A stretch of 64,000 nucleotides of DNA. Source: Aeromicrobium erythreum (GTDB taxonomy: Bacteria; Actinomycetota; Actinomycetes; Propionibacteriales; Nocardioidaceae). Each line of letters starts with the position of its first letter. Position 1 is the stretch's first letter. The position numbers and the translations under genes were made by a program. This document shows, one piece after another, positions 26,022-38,290 of this stretch. The notes under the pieces are model-generated. The model had not been told where the DNA came from and did no database searches. It saw only the letters and a program-made list of their open reading frames with translations. Where the stretch lies: assembly GCF_001509405.1 (NCBI RefSeq), contig NZ_CP011502.1:2170001-2234000 (forward strand), given 5' to 3'.

Positions 26022-26059
26022 ACGGAGGGGCCGGGAGCACTCGCTCCCGACCCCTCCGT
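26022..26059 (-). terminator. Terminator after gltBD
   Basis: Stem 26022-26038 with 26043-26059 (16 of 17 pairs) around a four-base loop, 34 bases beyond the gltD stop. Confidence 0.75.
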
Positions 26060-26092
26060 GCGGCGACCTGGGCCGCCGGCACCACGCGTCGC

Positions 26093-27562
26093 TCAGACCA
26101 TCAGCGGACGGTCGTTCGGCTTGATCGGCCGCGGCAGCGGGCTGCGCCCACCCGTCAGGTAGGCGTCGACCCCGGCAGCCGCGGAGCGCCCCTCGGCGAT
26201 GGCCCAGACGATGAGCGACTGGCCACGACCGGCGTCGCCGGCCACGAACACGCCCGGCACCGACGACATGAAGTCGCGGTCGCGGACGATGTTGCCGCGC
26301 TCGTCGAGATCGACGCCGAGCTGCTCGACGAGGCCCTCGCGCTGGGGGCCGGTGAAGCCCATCGCGAACAGCACGAGCTGCGCCGGGATCACCTTCTCCG
26401 AGCCGGGCACCTCCTCGAACCGGCCGTCCTTCATCTCGACCTCGACGATGCGCAGGCCGGCGACGTTGCCGTCGTCGTCGCCGACGAACTCCTTCGTGGA
26501 GACGGCGTACTTGCGCTCGCCGCCCTCCTCGTGCGCCGACGCGACGCGGTACACCATGGGGTAGGTCGGCCACGGCTGCGTCTCGGGCCGGTCCTCGCCG
26601 GGCTGCGGCATGATCTCCAGGCTGGTCACCGAGCGCGCACCCTGGCGGATCGACGTGCCGAGGCAGTCGGCACCGGTGTCGCCGCCGCCGATGATGACGA
26701 CGTCCTTGTCGGTGGCCAGGATCTGGTCCTGCACCTCCTCGCCGACCGCGACGCGGTTGGCCTGCGGCAGGAACTCCATCGCCTGGTGGATGCCGGCGAG
26801 CTCACGCCCCGGGGCGGGGAGGTCGCGGCGCACGGTCGAGCCGATGGCGAGCACGACGGCGTCGTAGCGGTCGCGCAGCTGGCTGCCGGTGAGCGTGTCG
26901 CCCACCTGCACGCCGGTGCGGAACACGGTGCCCTCGCGCTGCATCTGCTCGACGCGGCGGTCGACGTGCACCTTCTCCATCTTGAACTCCGGGATGCCGT
27001 ACCGGAGCAGGCCGCCCGCCTTGTCGTCGCGCTCGTACACTGCGACGGTGTGACCGGCGCGGGTCAGCTGCTGCGCGACGGCGAGGCCGGCCGGACCCGA
27101 GCCGACGACGGCCACGGTCTTGCCCGTGAGGTACTCCGGCGGCTCGGGGCGCACGTTCCGCCACTCCCACGCGCGGTCGATGATCGAGACCTCGACGTTC
27201 TTGATGGTCACCGGCTCGCGGTTGATGCCGACGACGCACGCCGTCTCGCACGGGGCCGGGCAGAGCCGACCCGTGAACTCCGGGAAGTTGTTGGTCGCGT
27301 GCAGCCGGTCGATCGCCTCGATCCAGTCGTCGCGCCAGACCAGGTCGTTCCACTCGGGAATCAGGTTGCCCAGCGGGCAGCCCTGGTGGCAGAACGGGAT
27401 GCCGCAGTCCATGCAGCGTCCGGCCTGCTCCGTGATGATCGGGAGCAGCGCCTTGCCCGGTCCACCGGGGTAGACCTCGTTCCAGTCGTTCACCCGCTCC
27501 TCGACGGGGCGGCGCGGGGCCACCTGGCGGGGGGTCGTGATGAAACCTCGGGGATCAGCCAC
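26093..27562 (-). CDS. gltD: Glutamate synthase small subunit
   Basis: 489 residues. Passes electrons from NADPH to the large subunit for glutamate synthesis. N-terminal cysteine clusters [15 protein letters not shown] and CPAPCETAC bind two 4Fe-4S centres; [17 protein letters not shown] binds [18 protein letters not shown] binds [19 protein letters not shown] is the C-terminal FAD contact. Length is normal. The start overlaps gltB by 8 bases, so the subunits are translated from one message. Confidence 0.96.
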   Translation of the reverse strand: MADPRGFITTPRQVAPRRPVEERVNDWNEVYPGGPGKALLPIITEQAGRCMDCGIPFCHQGCPLGNLIPEWNDLVWRDDWIEAIDRLHATNNFPEFTGRLCPAPCETACVVGINREPVTIKNVEVSIIDRAWEWRNVRPEPPEYLTGKTVAVVGSGPAGLAVAQQLTRAGHTVAVYERDDKAGGLLRYGIPEFKMEKVHVDRRVEQMQREGTVFRTGVQVGDTLTGSQLRDRYDAVVLAIGSTVRRDLPAPGRELAGIHQAMEFLPQANRVAVGEEVQDQILATDKDVVIIGGGDTGADCLGTSIRQGARSVTSLEIMPQPGEDRPETQPWPTYPMVYRVASAHEEGGERKYAVSTKEFVGDDDGNVAGLRIVEVEMKDGRFEEVPGSEKVIPAQLVLFAMGFTGPQREGLVEQLGVDLDERGNIVRDRDFMSSVPGVFVAGDAGRGQSLIVWAIAEGRSAAAGVDAYLTGGRSPLPRPIKPNDRPLMV

Positions 27563-30500
27563 GTGCGGCCACCTCCATCATGCGTGCGGTCGTGTCGTCC
27601 TCGGACAGGCCCTCGGCCTCGGCCTCGGCCTTGGCGTCGAGCACCTTGCGGTAGTTGACGGGCATGACCTCGGTGAAGCGTGCGAGCGACTGCTCCCACG
27701 CGCCGAGCAGCTGCTCGGCCACGGCGGACCCGGTCTCCTCGTGGTGCTTGACCACGAGGGCGTGCAGCGCCTCGGCCGCCTCCGACCCCGCCTCGACGGT
27801 GTTCAGCGCGACCATCTCGGGGTTGACGAGCGAGTGGTCGAGGTCCAGGACGTAGGCCTGACCGCCGCTCATGCCGGCCGCGACGTTGCGGCCGGTCGGT
27901 CCGAGGATCACCACGGTGCCTCCGGTCATGTACTCGAGGGCGTGGTCGCCCACGCCCTCGACGACGGCCGACGCACCGGAGTTGCGCACGCAGAACCGCT
28001 CGCCGACCTTGCCGCGCAGGAAGATCTCGCCGCTGGTCGCGCCGAAGCCGATGACGTTGCCGGCCACGATCTGCGCCTCCGCCGCGAACGTCGCGTCGCG
28101 CGGGGGTCGCACGACGAGCCGTCCACCGGAGAGGCCCTTGCCGACGTAGTCGTTGCCGTCGCCCTCGAGGCGCAGCGTGATGCCGCGCGGCACGAACGCG
28201 CCGAAGGACTGGCCCGCCGACCCGAGGAAGGTCAGGTCGATGGTGTTCTCCGGCAGGCCCTCGCCGCGGTACCGCTTGGTCAGCTCGTGGCCGAGCATCG
28301 TGCCCACCGTGCGGTTGACGTTGCGGATCGGCAGCTGCGCGCGCACCGGCTCGCCGCGCTCGAGCGCGTCGGCGCTGAGGCGGATGAGCTCCGCGTCGAG
28401 CGCCACGTCGAGCCCGTGCTCCTGGCCGCTGGTGTTGCGCAGCGAAGCGCCCTCGGGCAGCTCGGGGACGTACAGGATCGGCGACAGGTCGAGGTGCTGG
28501 GCCTTCCAGTGGTCGACGGCCTGGCGGACGTCGAGCACCTCGGCGTGGCCCACGGCCTCGTCGATCGAGCGGAAGCCGAGCTCCGCGAGGTACTCGCGCA
28601 CCTCCTGCGCCAGGAACTCGAAGAAGTTCACGACGTACTCCGCCTTGCCCGAGAACTTCTCGCGCAGCTGGCGGTTCTGGGTCGCGACGCCGACCGGGCA
28701 GGTGTCGAGGTGGCAGACGCGCATCATGATGCAGCCGCTGACGACCAGCGGTGCGGTCGCGAAGCCGAACTCCTCGGCCCCGAGAAGCGCCGCGACGACC
28801 ACGTCGCGTCCGGTCTTGAGCTGGCCGTCGCACTGCACGACGATGCGGTCGCGCAGCCCGTTGACGAGCAGGGTCTGCTGGGTCTCGGCGAGACCGAGCT
28901 CCCACGGACCGCCGGCGTGCTTGAGCGACGTCAGCGGCGACGCACCCGTCCCGCCGTCGTGGCCGGAGATCAGCACGACGTCGGCCTTGGCCTTCGAGAC
29001 GCCCGCCGCGACCGTGCCGACGCCGACCTCGGAGACCAGCTTGACGTGCACGCGGGCCGACGGGTTGGCGTTCTTCAGGTCGTGGATGAGCTGCTTGAGG
29101 TCCTCGATCGAGTAGATGTCGTGGTGCGGCGGCGGCGAGATGAGGCCGACACCCGGCGTCGAGTGACGCGTCTTGGCCACCCACGGGTACACCTTCGGTC
29201 CGGGCAGCTGGCCGCCCTCGCCGGGCTTCGCGCCCTGCGCCATCTTGATCTGGATGTCGTCGGCGTTGCTCAGGTACTCGCTGGTGACGCCGAAGCGTCC
29301 CGACGCGACCTGCTTGATCGACGAGCGACGCTCCGGGTCGTAGAGCCGCTCGGGGTCCTCGCCGCCCTCGCCGGTGTTGGACTTGCCGCCGAGGCGGTTC
29401 ATCGCGATGGCGAGCGTCTCGTGGGCCTCCTGGCTGATCGAGCCGTAGCTCATCGCACCGGTGGAGAAGCGCTTGACGATCTCGCTGACCGGCTCGACCT
29501 CCTCGATCGGCACAGGCGGACGCACGCCCTCCTTGAAGGAGAACAGGCCACGCAGCGTCATGAGCCGCTCGGACTGCTCGTCGACGCGCTCGGTGTACTT
29601 CTTGAAGATGTCGTAGCGACCCGAGCGGGTGGAGTGCTGCAGGCGGAAGACCGTCTCGGGGTCGAAGAGGTGCTCCGGCCCCTCGCGACGCCACTGGTAC
29701 TCCCCGCCCACCTCGAGGACGCGACGACGACCGACGATGCCCTGGGTCGGGTACGCGCGGGCGTGCCGCGAGGCGACCTCGTCGGCGATGACGTCGAGAC
29801 CGATGCCGCCGAGCTTGCTCGACGTGCCCGTGAAGTAGGCGTCGACGACCTCGTGCGACAGTCCGACGCACTCGAAGATCTGCGCGCCGGTGTACGACGC
29901 GACCGTCGAGACGCCGATCTTGCTCATGACCTTGAGGACGCCCTTGCCGAGGCCGTAGACGACGTTGCGCACGGCCTGCTCCGGCTTGACGTCGCGCACG
30001 AAGTTCGCCTCGCGGGCGAGGTCCTCGGCCGACTCCAGCGCCAGGTACGGGTTGACGGCCGTCGCGCCGTAGCCGATGAGCAGCGCGACGTGGTGCACCT
30101 CGCGGACGTCGCCGGTCTCGACGAGCAGACCGGCCTGCGAGCGCAGCTTCTCGCGCACCATGTGGTGGTGCACGGCCGCCGTGAGCAGCAGCGACGGGAT
30201 CGGCGCGCGCTCGGAGTCGGAGTGCCGGTCCGAGAGCACGATGATGCGGGCGCCGTCGGCGACCGCGCGCGAGACGTCGGCGCAGATCTCGTCGAGCTTC
30301 GCCTTGAGCGCCGCGCCACCGCCGTTGACGTCGTAGAGACCGCGGACCACGTGCACGCTGAACCCCGGCATGTCGCCGTCCTTGTTCATGTGCCGGATCT
30401 TGGCGAGCTCGTCGTTGTCGATCACCGGGAACGGCAGCTGCAGCATGCGGCAGGAGGCCGGGCTCGGCTCGAGCAGGTTCGCCTCCGGGCCCATCGTGCC

Positions 30501-32147
30501 CGCCAGCGACGTGACGACCTCCTCGCGGATCGCGTCGAGCGGCGGGTTGGTGACCTGCGCGAACAGCTGGCTGAAGTAGTCGAACAGCATGCGCGGACGC
30601 TCGGAGATGGCGGCGATGGGCGTGTCGGTGCCCATCGAGCCGATCGCCTCGGCGCCCGTGCGGGCCAGCGGGGCGAGCAGGATCCGCAGGTCCTCCTCGC
30701 TGTAGCCGAAGACCTGCTGGCGACGCGTCACGGACGCGTGCGTGTGGATGATGTGCTCCAGGTCGGGCAGGTCCTCGAAGCGGACGAGACCGGAGTAGAG
30801 CCACTCGTCGTAGGGGTGCTCGTTCGCGAGCCGGGACTTGATCTCCTCGTCCTCGACGACGCGGTGCTCGTCGAGGTCGAGCAGGAACATCTTGCCCGGC
30901 TCGAGACGGCCCTTGCGGGTGATGGTGGCGGGGTCGAGGTCGAGCACGCCGGCCTCGGACGCGAGCACCACGAGACCGTCGTCGGTGATCCAGAAGCGAC
31001 CCGGGCGCAGGCCGTTGCGGTCGAGGACCGCGCCGATCTGCGTGCCGTCGGTGAAGCACACGCAGGCGGGCCCGTCCCACGGCTCCATGATCGAGGAGTG
31101 GAACTCATAGAACGCCCGGCGTGCGGGGTCCATGACGTCGTTGTTCTCCCACGCCTCCGGGATCATCATCATCACGGCGTGCGGCAGCTCGCGACCGCCG
31201 AGGTGCAGCAGCTCGAGGACCTCGTCGAGGGAGGCGGTGTCGCTGCCCTCGGGGTCGCAGATGGGGTACAGGCGCGAGAGGTCGCCGGGGATCAGCTCGC
31301 TCTCGAGGGTCGCCTCGCGGGCGCGCATCCAGTTGCGGTTGCCGCGTGCGGTGTTGATCTCGCCGTTGTGCGCGACGAACCGGAAGGGGTGAGCGAGCGG
31401 CCAGCTCGGGAACGTGTTGGTCGAGAAGCGGCTGTGCACGATCGCGAGGGCCGACTCCATGCGCTCGTCGAGCAGGTCGGGGAAGAACGCGTCGAGCTGC
31501 TCGGTCGTGAGCATGCCCTTGTAGACGAGCGTGCGCGCCGACAGCGACGGGAAGTACACGCCAGTCTCGTGCTCCGCGCGCTTGCGCAGGCAGAACGCGA
31601 GCCGGTCGAGCTCGAGGCCGGCGCGGGGCTGGCCGGCCGACTCGACGTAGAGCAGCTCGAACGACGGCATCGCGCCGCGCGCCATGGAGCCGAGGATGTC
31701 GGGCTGGACGGGCACGGGGCGCCAGCCGAGGACGGTCAGCGACTCCTCGGCGGCGATGGCCTCGACGCGCTGCTTGGCCTCGGCGGCCGCGTCGGGCTCG
31801 GCCGGCAGGAACGCCAGGCCGACCGCGTAGCTGCCGACCTCGGGCAGGTCGAAGCCCTGCTCCTGCGCGACGCCGCGGACGAACCGGTCCGGGACCTGCA
31901 GCAGGATGCCGGCGCCGTCGCCGGTGTTCTCCTCGGCGCCGACGGCGCCGCGGTGGTCGAGGTTGCGCAGCGCGGTGAGGCCGTGCTGGACGATCTCGTT
32001 GCTCGGCACGCCCGAGAGGGTCGCGACGAACGCCACGCCGCAGGCGTCGCGCTCGTGCATCGGGTCGTAGAGGCCCTGCGCGGCCGGGAGGGCCGAGAAC
32101 TTCGGGCCGGTGGTCCGCTGCAGCTCAGGAGGGGTGGATGCGCTCAC
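27555..32147 (-). CDS. gltB: Glutamate synthase large subunit
   Basis: 1530 residues. The N-terminal amidotransferase has Cys36 in [11 protein letters not shown], which becomes the catalytic first residue after removal of the 35-residue propeptide. The synthase domain binds FMN ([20 protein letters not shown]) and a 3Fe-4S cluster ([20 protein letters not shown], near residue 1140), and the C-terminus is the GXGXG helix domain ([11 protein letters not shown]). It makes two glutamates from glutamine and 2-oxoglutarate with GltD. GTG at 32147 follows AAGGGACTCTCG. Confidence 0.97.
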   Translation of the reverse strand: MSASTPPELQRTTGPKFSALPAAQGLYDPMHERDACGVAFVATLSGVPSNEIVQHGLTALRNLDHRGAVGAEENTGDGAGILLQVPDRFVRGVAQEQGFDLPEVGSYAVGLAFLPAEPDAAAEAKQRVEAIAAEESLTVLGWRPVPVQPDILGSMARGAMPSFELLYVESAGQPRAGLELDRLAFCLRKRAEHETGVYFPSLSARTLVYKGMLTTEQLDAFFPDLLDERMESALAIVHSRFSTNTFPSWPLAHPFRFVAHNGEINTARGNRNWMRAREATLESELIPGDLSRLYPICDPEGSDTASLDEVLELLHLGGRELPHAVMMMIPEAWENNDVMDPARRAFYEFHSSIMEPWDGPACVCFTDGTQIGAVLDRNGLRPGRFWITDDGLVVLASEAGVLDLDPATITRKGRLEPGKMFLLDLDEHRVVEDEEIKSRLANEHPYDEWLYSGLVRFEDLPDLEHIIHTHASVTRRQQVFGYSEEDLRILLAPLARTGAEAIGSMGTDTPIAAISERPRMLFDYFSQLFAQVTNPPLDAIREEVVTSLAGTMGPEANLLEPSPASCRMLQLPFPVIDNDELAKIRHMNKDGDMPGFSVHVVRGLYDVNGGGAALKAKLDEICADVSRAVADGARIIVLSDRHSDSERAPIPSLLLTAAVHHHMVREKLRSQAGLLVETGDVREVHHVALLIGYGATAVNPYLALESAEDLAREANFVRDVKPEQAVRNVVYGLGKGVLKVMSKIGVSTVASYTGAQIFECVGLSHEVVDAYFTGTSSKLGGIGLDVIADEVASRHARAYPTQGIVGRRRVLEVGGEYQWRREGPEHLFDPETVFRLQHSTRSGRYDIFKKYTERVDEQSERLMTLRGLFSFKEGVRPPVPIEEVEPVSEIVKRFSTGAMSYGSISQEAHETLAIAMNRLGGKSNTGEGGEDPERLYDPERRSSIKQVASGRFGVTSEYLSNADDIQIKMAQGAKPGEGGQLPGPKVYPWVAKTRHSTPGVGLISPPPHHDIYSIEDLKQLIHDLKNANPSARVHVKLVSEVGVGTVAAGVSKAKADVVLISGHDGGTGASPLTSLKHAGGPWELGLAETQQTLLVNGLRDRIVVQCDGQLKTGRDVVVAALLGAEEFGFATAPLVVSGCIMMRVCHLDTCPVGVATQNRQLREKFSGKAEYVVNFFEFLAQEVREYLAELGFRSIDEAVGHAEVLDVRQAVDHWKAQHLDLSPILYVPELPEGASLRNTSGQEHGLDVALDAELIRLSADALERGEPVRAQLPIRNVNRTVGTMLGHELTKRYRGEGLPENTIDLTFLGSAGQSFGAFVPRGITLRLEGDGNDYVGKGLSGGRLVVRPPRDATFAAEAQIVAGNVIGFGATSGEIFLRGKVGERFCVRNSGASAVVEGVGDHALEYMTGGTVVILGPTGRNVAAGMSGGQAYVLDLDHSLVNPEMVALNTVEAGSEAAEALHALVVKHHEETGSAVAEQLLGAWEQSLARFTEVMPVNYRKVLDAKAEAEAEGLSEDDTTARMMEVAARG

Positions 32148-32182
32148 CGAGAGTCCCTTCTCGCGTCATCATGATGGGTGCT

Positions 32183-32245
32183 GGACCACCGTGGAAGTGG
32201 TCCGACCCTGGGACGACGTTGGCCCAGGACAGCATCCCCACTGTA
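32183..32245 (-). promoter_or_regulatory. gltBD promoter and leader hairpin
   Basis: Minus-strand TACAGT (complement of 32240-32245) is a good -10 box, giving a leader of about 85 bases. Within it GGACCAC (32183-32189) pairs with 32197-32203 around seven bases. There is no terminator-like T tract and no known riboswitch pattern. Confidence 0.4.
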
Positions 32246-32307
32246 CAGGCTCGGCGGCCGCGCGACGAGGAAGGCGACCCTGTGCAGCGGGTGTGCGTGC
32301 GGCGGGG

Positions 32308-33030
32308 TCAGCCGACGCCGGTGCCGACGGCGTGGCCGATGAGGTAGGTGACGCCGGCCGCCGCGCCGCCGAGCACGAGCTGGCGCAGACCGCCGTACCA
32401 CCAAGGCCTGCTGGTGACGCGCGTGACGACGGCGCCGCACGCGAACAGCGCCAGGAGCGAGAGCACGATCGTCGGCGCCGACGACGTGGCGCCCAGCACG
32501 AGCGGCAGCAGGGGCACGACGGCGCCGGCCGTGAAGGCGAGGAACGACGACGCCGCGGCGACGACGGGCGACGGGAGGTCGTCGGGGTCGATGCCCATCT
32601 CCTCCGCCGCGTGCACGGCGACGGCGTGGTCGAGGTCGCGGTGCACCTGCTGCGCGACCTCGCGGGCGGTGGCCTCGTCGATGCCCTTGGCGACGAACGC
32701 GGCGGCGAGCTCGGCCTGCTCGGCCGGACCGTTGCGCACGATCTCCTCGCGCTCGATGGCCACCTGGGCCTGCGCGAGCTCCCGCTGGCTGGCGACGGAG
32801 GTGTACTCCCCCGCTGCCATCGAGAACGCACCGGCGGCGAGGCCGGCCAGGCCGGCGATGATCACGGGCGTGCGGTCGCTGCTGCCGCCGGTGACGCCCA
32901 TGATGAGGGCGAAGTTGGACACCAGACCGTCCATGGCGCCGAAGACGGCCGGTCGCAGCCAGCCTCCGGTGACGTCGGGGTGCTCGTGGGTGACGGCGCC
33001 CGGGTCGGGCAGCGGCTCAGGGGTGCTCAC
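32308..33030 (-). CDS. VIT1/CCC1-family transporter
   Basis: 240 residues. Family pattern: LRPAVFGAMDGLVSNFALIMGV (helix 1 with Asp), AAGAFSMAAGEYTSVASQREL (helix 2, conserved Gly-Glu-Tyr), a charged cytoplasmic domain (QAQVAIEREEI...EEMGIDPDDL) with metal-binding acidic residues, then three C-terminal helices. Related proteins carry iron or manganese across membranes. GTG at 33030 has TAGGTT six bases before it. No partner gene; possibly metal detoxification. Confidence 0.88.
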   Translation of the reverse strand: MSTPEPLPDPGAVTHEHPDVTGGWLRPAVFGAMDGLVSNFALIMGVTGGSSDRTPVIIAGLAGLAAGAFSMAAGEYTSVASQRELAQAQVAIEREEIVRNGPAEQAELAAAFVAKGIDEATAREVAQQVHRDLDHAVAVHAAEEMGIDPDDLPSPVVAAASSFLAFTAGAVVPLLPLVLGATSSAPTIVLSLLALFACGAVVTRVTSRPWWYGGLRQLVLGGAAAGVTYLIGHAVGTGVG

Positions 33031-33036
33031 GGCACG

Positions 33037-33042
33037 AACCTA
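33037..33042 (-). promoter_or_regulatory. -10 box, leaderless VIT1 gene
   Basis: Minus-strand TAGGTT, six bases, GTG at 33030. Confidence 0.55.
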
Positions 33043-33100
33043 GGCCGCGATCGTCCCCGTGTCACCGCAGCGCAGGCTGGCCTGCCCGACGTCGGACGGG

Positions 33101-33961
33101 TCAGGAGGCGGTGGCGTCCTCGTCGGCGGGCGTGCCGTCCTGCGCGGCACGGTCGCGACGCCGGCTCCACAGGAAGTACGCGAGGGCCGCCAGGAACACG
33201 ATGACCGCGGTGAACACGTTCAGCCGGACGCCGAGGACGTGGTTGGCGGTGTCGATGCGCAGCTGCTCGATCCAGAACCGACCTGCGGTGTAGAGCATGA
33301 CGTACAGCGCGAACGCCCGACCGCCCGTGAATCTCACCCGGCGGTCGAGGACGACGAGCAGGGCTGCCGCGGCGAGGTTCCACAGCAGCTCGTAGAGGAA
33401 CGTGGGGTGGAACGTCGCGAACTGCTCGTACCCGGCCGGACGGTGCTGGGGGGCGATCTCGAGCGCCCACGGCAGGTCGGTGGGGCGGCCGAACAGCTCG
33501 GAGTTGAAGTAGTTGCCGATCCGGCCCACCGCCTGGGCGACGAGCAGGCCCGGCGCGAGCGCGTCGGCCACGGCCAGGAACGAGACGTCGTGACGACGGC
33601 ACGCGATGTACGCGCCCACGGCGCCGCCGGCGATGGCGCCCCAGATGCCGAGCCCGCCGTTCCAGATGTAGAGCGCCTCGATGGCGCGTCGTCCCTCGCC
33701 GAAGTACAGCTCGGGGTCGGTGGCGACGTGGTAGATCCGCGCGCCGACGATGCCGAACGGGATCGCCCAGATGGCGACGTCGCTGATGAGTCCCTCGCGT
33801 CCGCCGCGCGCGACGAAACGTCGCTCGCCGATCCAGATGGCGAGCAGCGCACCGACGATGATGCCGATCGCGTAGGCGCGCAGCGGGAAGGGTCCGAGGT
33901 GCCAGACGCCCGTGGAGGGGCTGGGGATGTAGGTGACCAGACTGGCGCTCGACAGGCTCAT
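33101..33961 (-). CDS. lgt: Prolipoprotein diacylglyceryl transferase
   Basis: 286 residues. Membrane enzyme that attaches diacylglycerol to the lipobox Cys of prolipoproteins. The Lgt signature GRIGNYFNSELFGRPTDLPW is intact, with RAYAIGIIVGALLAIWIG at the N-terminal helices, HPTFLYELLWN and an extended charged C-tail. The ATG start overlaps the trpA stop by four bases, the usual actinobacterial trpCBA-lgt arrangement. Confidence 0.96.
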   Translation of the reverse strand: MSLSSASLVTYIPSPSTGVWHLGPFPLRAYAIGIIVGALLAIWIGERRFVARGGREGLISDVAIWAIPFGIVGARIYHVATDPELYFGEGRRAIEALYIWNGGLGIWGAIAGGAVGAYIACRRHDVSFLAVADALAPGLLVAQAVGRIGNYFNSELFGRPTDLPWALEIAPQHRPAGYEQFATFHPTFLYELLWNLAAAALLVVLDRRVRFTGGRAFALYVMLYTAGRFWIEQLRIDTANHVLGVRLNVFTAVIVFLAALAYFLWSRRRDRAAQDGTPADEDATAS

Positions 33962-34751
33962 CGGACGACTCCCTCGCGCAGCTCCTGGGCCAGCTCACGG
34001 ACCGACTCGACGCCGCTGGCCGGGTCGGGCGCGTCGAGCAGACGGCGCACGAACGCGGACCCGACGATGACGGCGTCGGCGTACTGGGCGATCTCGTGCG
34101 CCTGGGCGCCGTTGCTGACCCCCAGCCCGACGCCGACGGGCTTGTCGGTCACCTCGCGCAGCCGCGCGACGAGCTCGGGCGCCAGCGAGCTGGTCTCCTG
34201 CCGGGCTCCCGTGACGCCCATGACGGCGGTGGCGTAGATGAACCCGCTCGCGGCGTCGGCGGTCATCGAGAGCCGGCGGTCGGTGGAGGAGGGTGCGACC
34301 AGGTAGGTGCGGTCGAGCCCGTGGGCGCGCGACGCCTCCTCCCACTCCTCGGCCTCGTCGGGGATGAGGTCGGGCGTGATGAGACCCGCTCCCCCGGCCT
34401 CGGCGAGGTCGGCGGCGAAGCGGTCGACGCCGTAGCGCTCGACCGGGTTCCAGTAGGTCATGACCACAACGGGCGCGCCCGCGGCGGCCACGTCGCGCAC
34501 GACGTCGAACGCCTGGCTGGTGCGGAACCCGTTGGCCAGCGCCGTCTCGGCGGCCTCCTGGATGGTGGGGCCGTCCATGACCGGGTCGCTGTACGGCAGA
34601 CCGATCTCGACGAGGTCGCAGCCGCCCTCGATCATGGCGGTCAACGCGGCGACCGACGTCTCGACGTCGGGGAAGCCGGCGGGCAGGTAGCCGACGAGCG
34701 CGGCGCGCCCCTCGGCGCGCGTGCGCTCGAAGAGCGCGTCGATGCTGCTGC

Positions 34752-34755
<4 letters not shown>
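33958..34755 (-). CDS. trpA: Tryptophan synthase alpha chain
   Basis: 265 residues. Cleaves indole-3-glycerol phosphate to indole inside the TrpA2B2 complex. Contains [20 protein letters not shown] (the catalytic Glu and Asp region), [12 protein letters not shown] and [20 protein letters not shown] at 34755 gives a GTGA overlap with trpB, the better choice over longer in-frame extensions. Followed by lgt with another four-base overlap. Confidence 0.96.
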
Positions 34756-35977
<1,222 letters not shown>

Positions 35978-35981
<4 letters not shown>

Positions 35982-36043
35982 GGGTGTCTCCCTGGCGTGG
36001 CGGGGTGCAGAGGGGTCGGTGGGGCGGGTGCGACCGTCACCAT
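35978..36043 (-). CDS. Possible 21-residue ORF coupled to trpB
   Basis: Frame [21 protein letters not shown] in the 86-base trpC-trpB gap, stop overlapping the trpB start by ATGA. It is Pro-rich and has no Trp residues, so it is not an attenuation leader. Streptomycetes have a small gene (trpM) in this position, but this peptide is far shorter. No ribosome site is obvious. It could be chance. Confidence 0.25.
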
Positions 36044-36067
36044 CGCCGCGACGCTGTGGCAGCCACG

Positions 36068-36874
36068 TCAGGGCCTCTGCTGCAGCGCGGGGTGGGCTCC
36101 GGCCGCGACCAGGTCGGCCACGCTGGCGCGGGGGTCGTCGCCACGGACGAGCGTCTCGCCGACGAGCACGACGTGCGCACCGGCGCGCGCGTACTCGAGC
36201 ACGTCGTGCGGACCGCGGACGCCGGACTCGGCCACCCGGACGACACCGTCGGGGATGCGGGGCGCGAGCCGCTCGAAGGTGTCGCGCTTGACCTCGAGCG
36301 TCTTGAGGTCGCGGGCGTTGACGCCGATCAGCTCGGCGCCGGCGTCGAGCGCGCGGTCGACCTCGTCCTCGTCGTGGACCTCCACGAGTGGCGTGAGGCC
36401 GATCGACCGGGCCCGCTCGATGAGGCTGACGAGGGCCTGCTGGTCGAGCGCGGCGACGATGAGCAGCGCCATGTCGGCGCCTGCCGCACGCGCCTCCCAG
36501 AGCTCGTAGGAGGTGGTGATGAAGTCCTTGCGCAGCACGGGCACGTCGACCTGGGCGCGGACGGCGCGCAGGTCGTCGAGACTGCCGTCGAAGCGGCGAC
36601 GCTCGGTGAGCACGCTGATCGTGGCGGCGCCACCGGCGGCGTAGTCGCGGGCGAGACCGGCGGGGTCCTTGATGGCCGCGAGGGCGCCCTTGCTGGGGCT
36701 GGCCCGCTTGACCTCGGCGATGACGCTCACGCCGTCGGCGCGGAACGTCGGCATCGGGTCGAGCGCGGGCGGCTGGAGCCGTGCCTGCTCCTTGAGCTGC
36801 TCGAGGGAGCAGGTGGCCTGTCGGGCGGCGCGGTCCTCCGCGACGCCCGCGAGGATGTCGTCGAGCACCGTCAT
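36068..36874 (-). CDS. trpC: Indole-3-glycerol phosphate synthase
   Basis: 268 residues. ATG at 36874 follows GAGGAGGTGGCC. TIM barrel with [13 protein letters not shown] (catalytic Lys), [34 protein letters not shown] and VAESGVRGP, all family markers. Supplies indole glycerol phosphate to TrpA. No trpF is present; PriA (47591-48337) should perform that isomerisation. First gene of trpC-trpB-trpA-lgt. Confidence 0.96.
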   Translation of the reverse strand: MTVLDDILAGVAEDRAARQATCSLEQLKEQARLQPPALDPMPTFRADGVSVIAEVKRASPSKGALAAIKDPAGLARDYAAGGAATISVLTERRRFDGSLDDLRAVRAQVDVPVLRKDFITTSYELWEARAAGADMALLIVAALDQQALVSLIERARSIGLTPLVEVHDEDEVDRALDAGAELIGVNARDLKTLEVKRDTFERLAPRIPDGVVRVAESGVRGPHDVLEYARAGAHVVLVGETLVRGDDPRASVADLVAAGAHPALQQRP

Positions 36875-36910
36875 GGCCACCTCCTCGTCAGGGTTCGAGC
36901 TGCTCCCCCG

Positions 36911-36916
36911 AGGGTA
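36911..36916 (-). promoter_or_regulatory. -10 box of the trpCBA-lgt operon
   Basis: Minus-strand TACCCT about 37 bases before the trpC ATG, and after the terminator of the preceding gene. No Trp-codon run, T-box or attenuator stem is visible between it and trpC. Confidence 0.45.
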
Positions 36917-36967
36917 CCCGCGCAGCAGGCGGACGACGGCCCTGGGTCCTGGCGTCCGCACGCGCGA

Positions 36968-37005
36968 CCGCCCCGGTCCGATCGTGCGGGATCGGGCCGG
37001 GGCGG
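36968..37005 (-). terminator. Terminator between membrane-protein gene and trpC
   Basis: 16-bp stem 36968-36983 with 36990-37005 (one G-T pair), six-base loop. It lies 12 bases beyond the stop at 37018, separating trpC transcription from the upstream genes. Confidence 0.75.
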
Positions 37006-37017
37006 CGGGCGTCCGGC

Positions 37018-37503
37018 TCAGGCCTTCTTCTTGAAGTACGCGTTCGAGTCGGGGCGGTAGAGGAAGACGACGATGGCGATGCCGATCGCGAGGCTGACGA
37101 GCGAGAGCACCAGCAGGACGGGCGGCTGGCCGCCCAGCTGCGCCAGCGACCCGAGCACGCCGATCACGATGAGGACCGTGTAGACGATGCGCGCCCAGTT
37201 GGCGCCCTTGCCGATGAAGTAGGCGAACAGCGCCGCGAGGCCGACGCCGATGATCAGGCCGAAGACGACGGCGCCGATGGCGCCGATACGGGCCGCGTCA
37301 CGGTCGATCGTCGCGCCGGAGCCGGCGTTGTCGATCGCCTGGTCGATGAGGTCGTCGAGCATCGCGAAGGCGAGCACCGCGGAGAGCAGGCTCAGCGCGA
37401 CGTTGGCCCAGATGAGCTTGACGGCGGTGGCGACCGACGCCGGGCGCGGGCCCTTGCCCTCGGGTCGGTACTCCGGCTCGGGACTGGCGGGGAACGGCTC
37501 CAT
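37018..37503 (-). CDS. Small four-helix membrane protein
   Basis: 161 residues from ATG at 37503 after GGAGGAAGAGATCC. A polar, Pro-rich N-terminus precedes four hydrophobic segments ([74 protein letters not shown]), and the chain ends in [12 protein letters not shown]. This general pattern is common in actinobacterial RDD-linked proteins. Function unknown. Confidence 0.75.
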   Translation of the reverse strand: MEPFPASPEPEYRPEGKGPRPASVATAVKLIWANVALSLLSAVLAFAMLDDLIDQAIDNAGSGATIDRDAARIGAIGAVVFGLIIGVGLAALFAYFIGKGANWARIVYTVLIVIGVLGSLAQLGGQPPVLLVLSLVSLAIGIAIVVFLYRPDSNAYFKKKA

Positions 37504-37623
37504 GGATCTCTTCCTCCGGTCGGGCCGGGTGCTGCCCCGGCTCTGCCACCATCCAAGCGTGGCGCGGACGCCGGGTCCAGCCGAGCAGTACCTGGCGTGT
37601 CGGGCTTGACGTAGCGGGACCGG

Positions 37624-38283
37624 TCAGGTGCGGATCGGGAACGTGCCGACGGCGAGGTCGTGGACCGTCTGCCGCGCGTCGTTGCCCAGAGGCCACAGCA
37701 GGTCGACGAGCAGGCCGAGGAACGTCCACTGCAGGAACAGTCCGATCATCCACCGGAAGAAGCCCTCAAGGGGTCCGGTGACGGTGCCGTCGCGTCGCAC
37801 GATGCGCACGCCGACGAGCTGCTTGCCGAGGCTCTCGCCGCGGTAGCCCACCCGCAGGCCACGGTTCCACGCGTCGAAGGCAAGGAAGGCGACGACGGCG
37901 AGCCCGGTGATCACGAAGCCGCCCGGCTCGACGTCGGTGACGGTGTCGGTGGCCTCGTCGTACCTCGAGCCCGAGAAGGCGACGACGAAGCCCGCGACGA
38001 AGGGGATGCAGGTGATGACGAACGGCACGAGGAAGTCGACGAACGCCGCGGCCACGCGGATCCACCACCCGGCCGGCTCGGCCGCGGGCGCGACCGGCGG
38101 GGCGGTCGGCAGGGCCGGCGACGACGCGGCCGAGGTAGCCGCCACCGGGTGCGGCGCACCGGCGACGTCGCCCTCGGGCGCCTGACCGGGGTAGGTCGGG
38201 TACTGCGGGGCGGGGGCGGCGGGCGGCGGCGTCGGAGCGTCCGACTCGGGCCGCTCGCCCCAGGCGGGCCCGTCGCTGCTCAC
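37624..38283 (-). CDS. RDD family membrane protein
   Basis: 219 residues. Pro-rich cytoplasmic N-terminus, then the RDD core: RVAAAFVDFLVPFVI (Arg...Asp of the family), a middle helix pair, and RGESLGKQLVGVRIVRRDG with WPLGNDARQTVHDLAVGTFP at the C-terminus. RDD proteins are three-helix membrane proteins of uncertain, possibly ion-transport, function. GTG at 38283 lies 7 bases after the HGxxPAAW gene, so the genes are co-transcribed. Confidence 0.85.
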   Translation of the reverse strand: MSSDGPAWGERPESDAPTPPPAAPAPQYPTYPGQAPEGDVAGAPHPVAATSAASSPALPTAPPVAPAAEPAGWWIRVAAAFVDFLVPFVITCIPFVAGFVVAFSGSRYDEATDTVTDVEPGGFVITGLAVVAFLAFDAWNRGLRVGYRGESLGKQLVGVRIVRRDGTVTGPLEGFFRWMIGLFLQWTFLGLLVDLLWPLGNDARQTVHDLAVGTFPIRT

Positions 38284-38290
38284 GTGAGGG

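Noticed and set aside
27537-32174. 1545-codon frame opposite gltB
   Set aside because: Antisense shadow; the gltB frame has all catalytic and cluster motifs.
36875-36967. Tryptophan attenuator or T-box before trpC
   Set aside because: No run of Trp codons, no specifier-type structure, and only about 30 transcribed bases.
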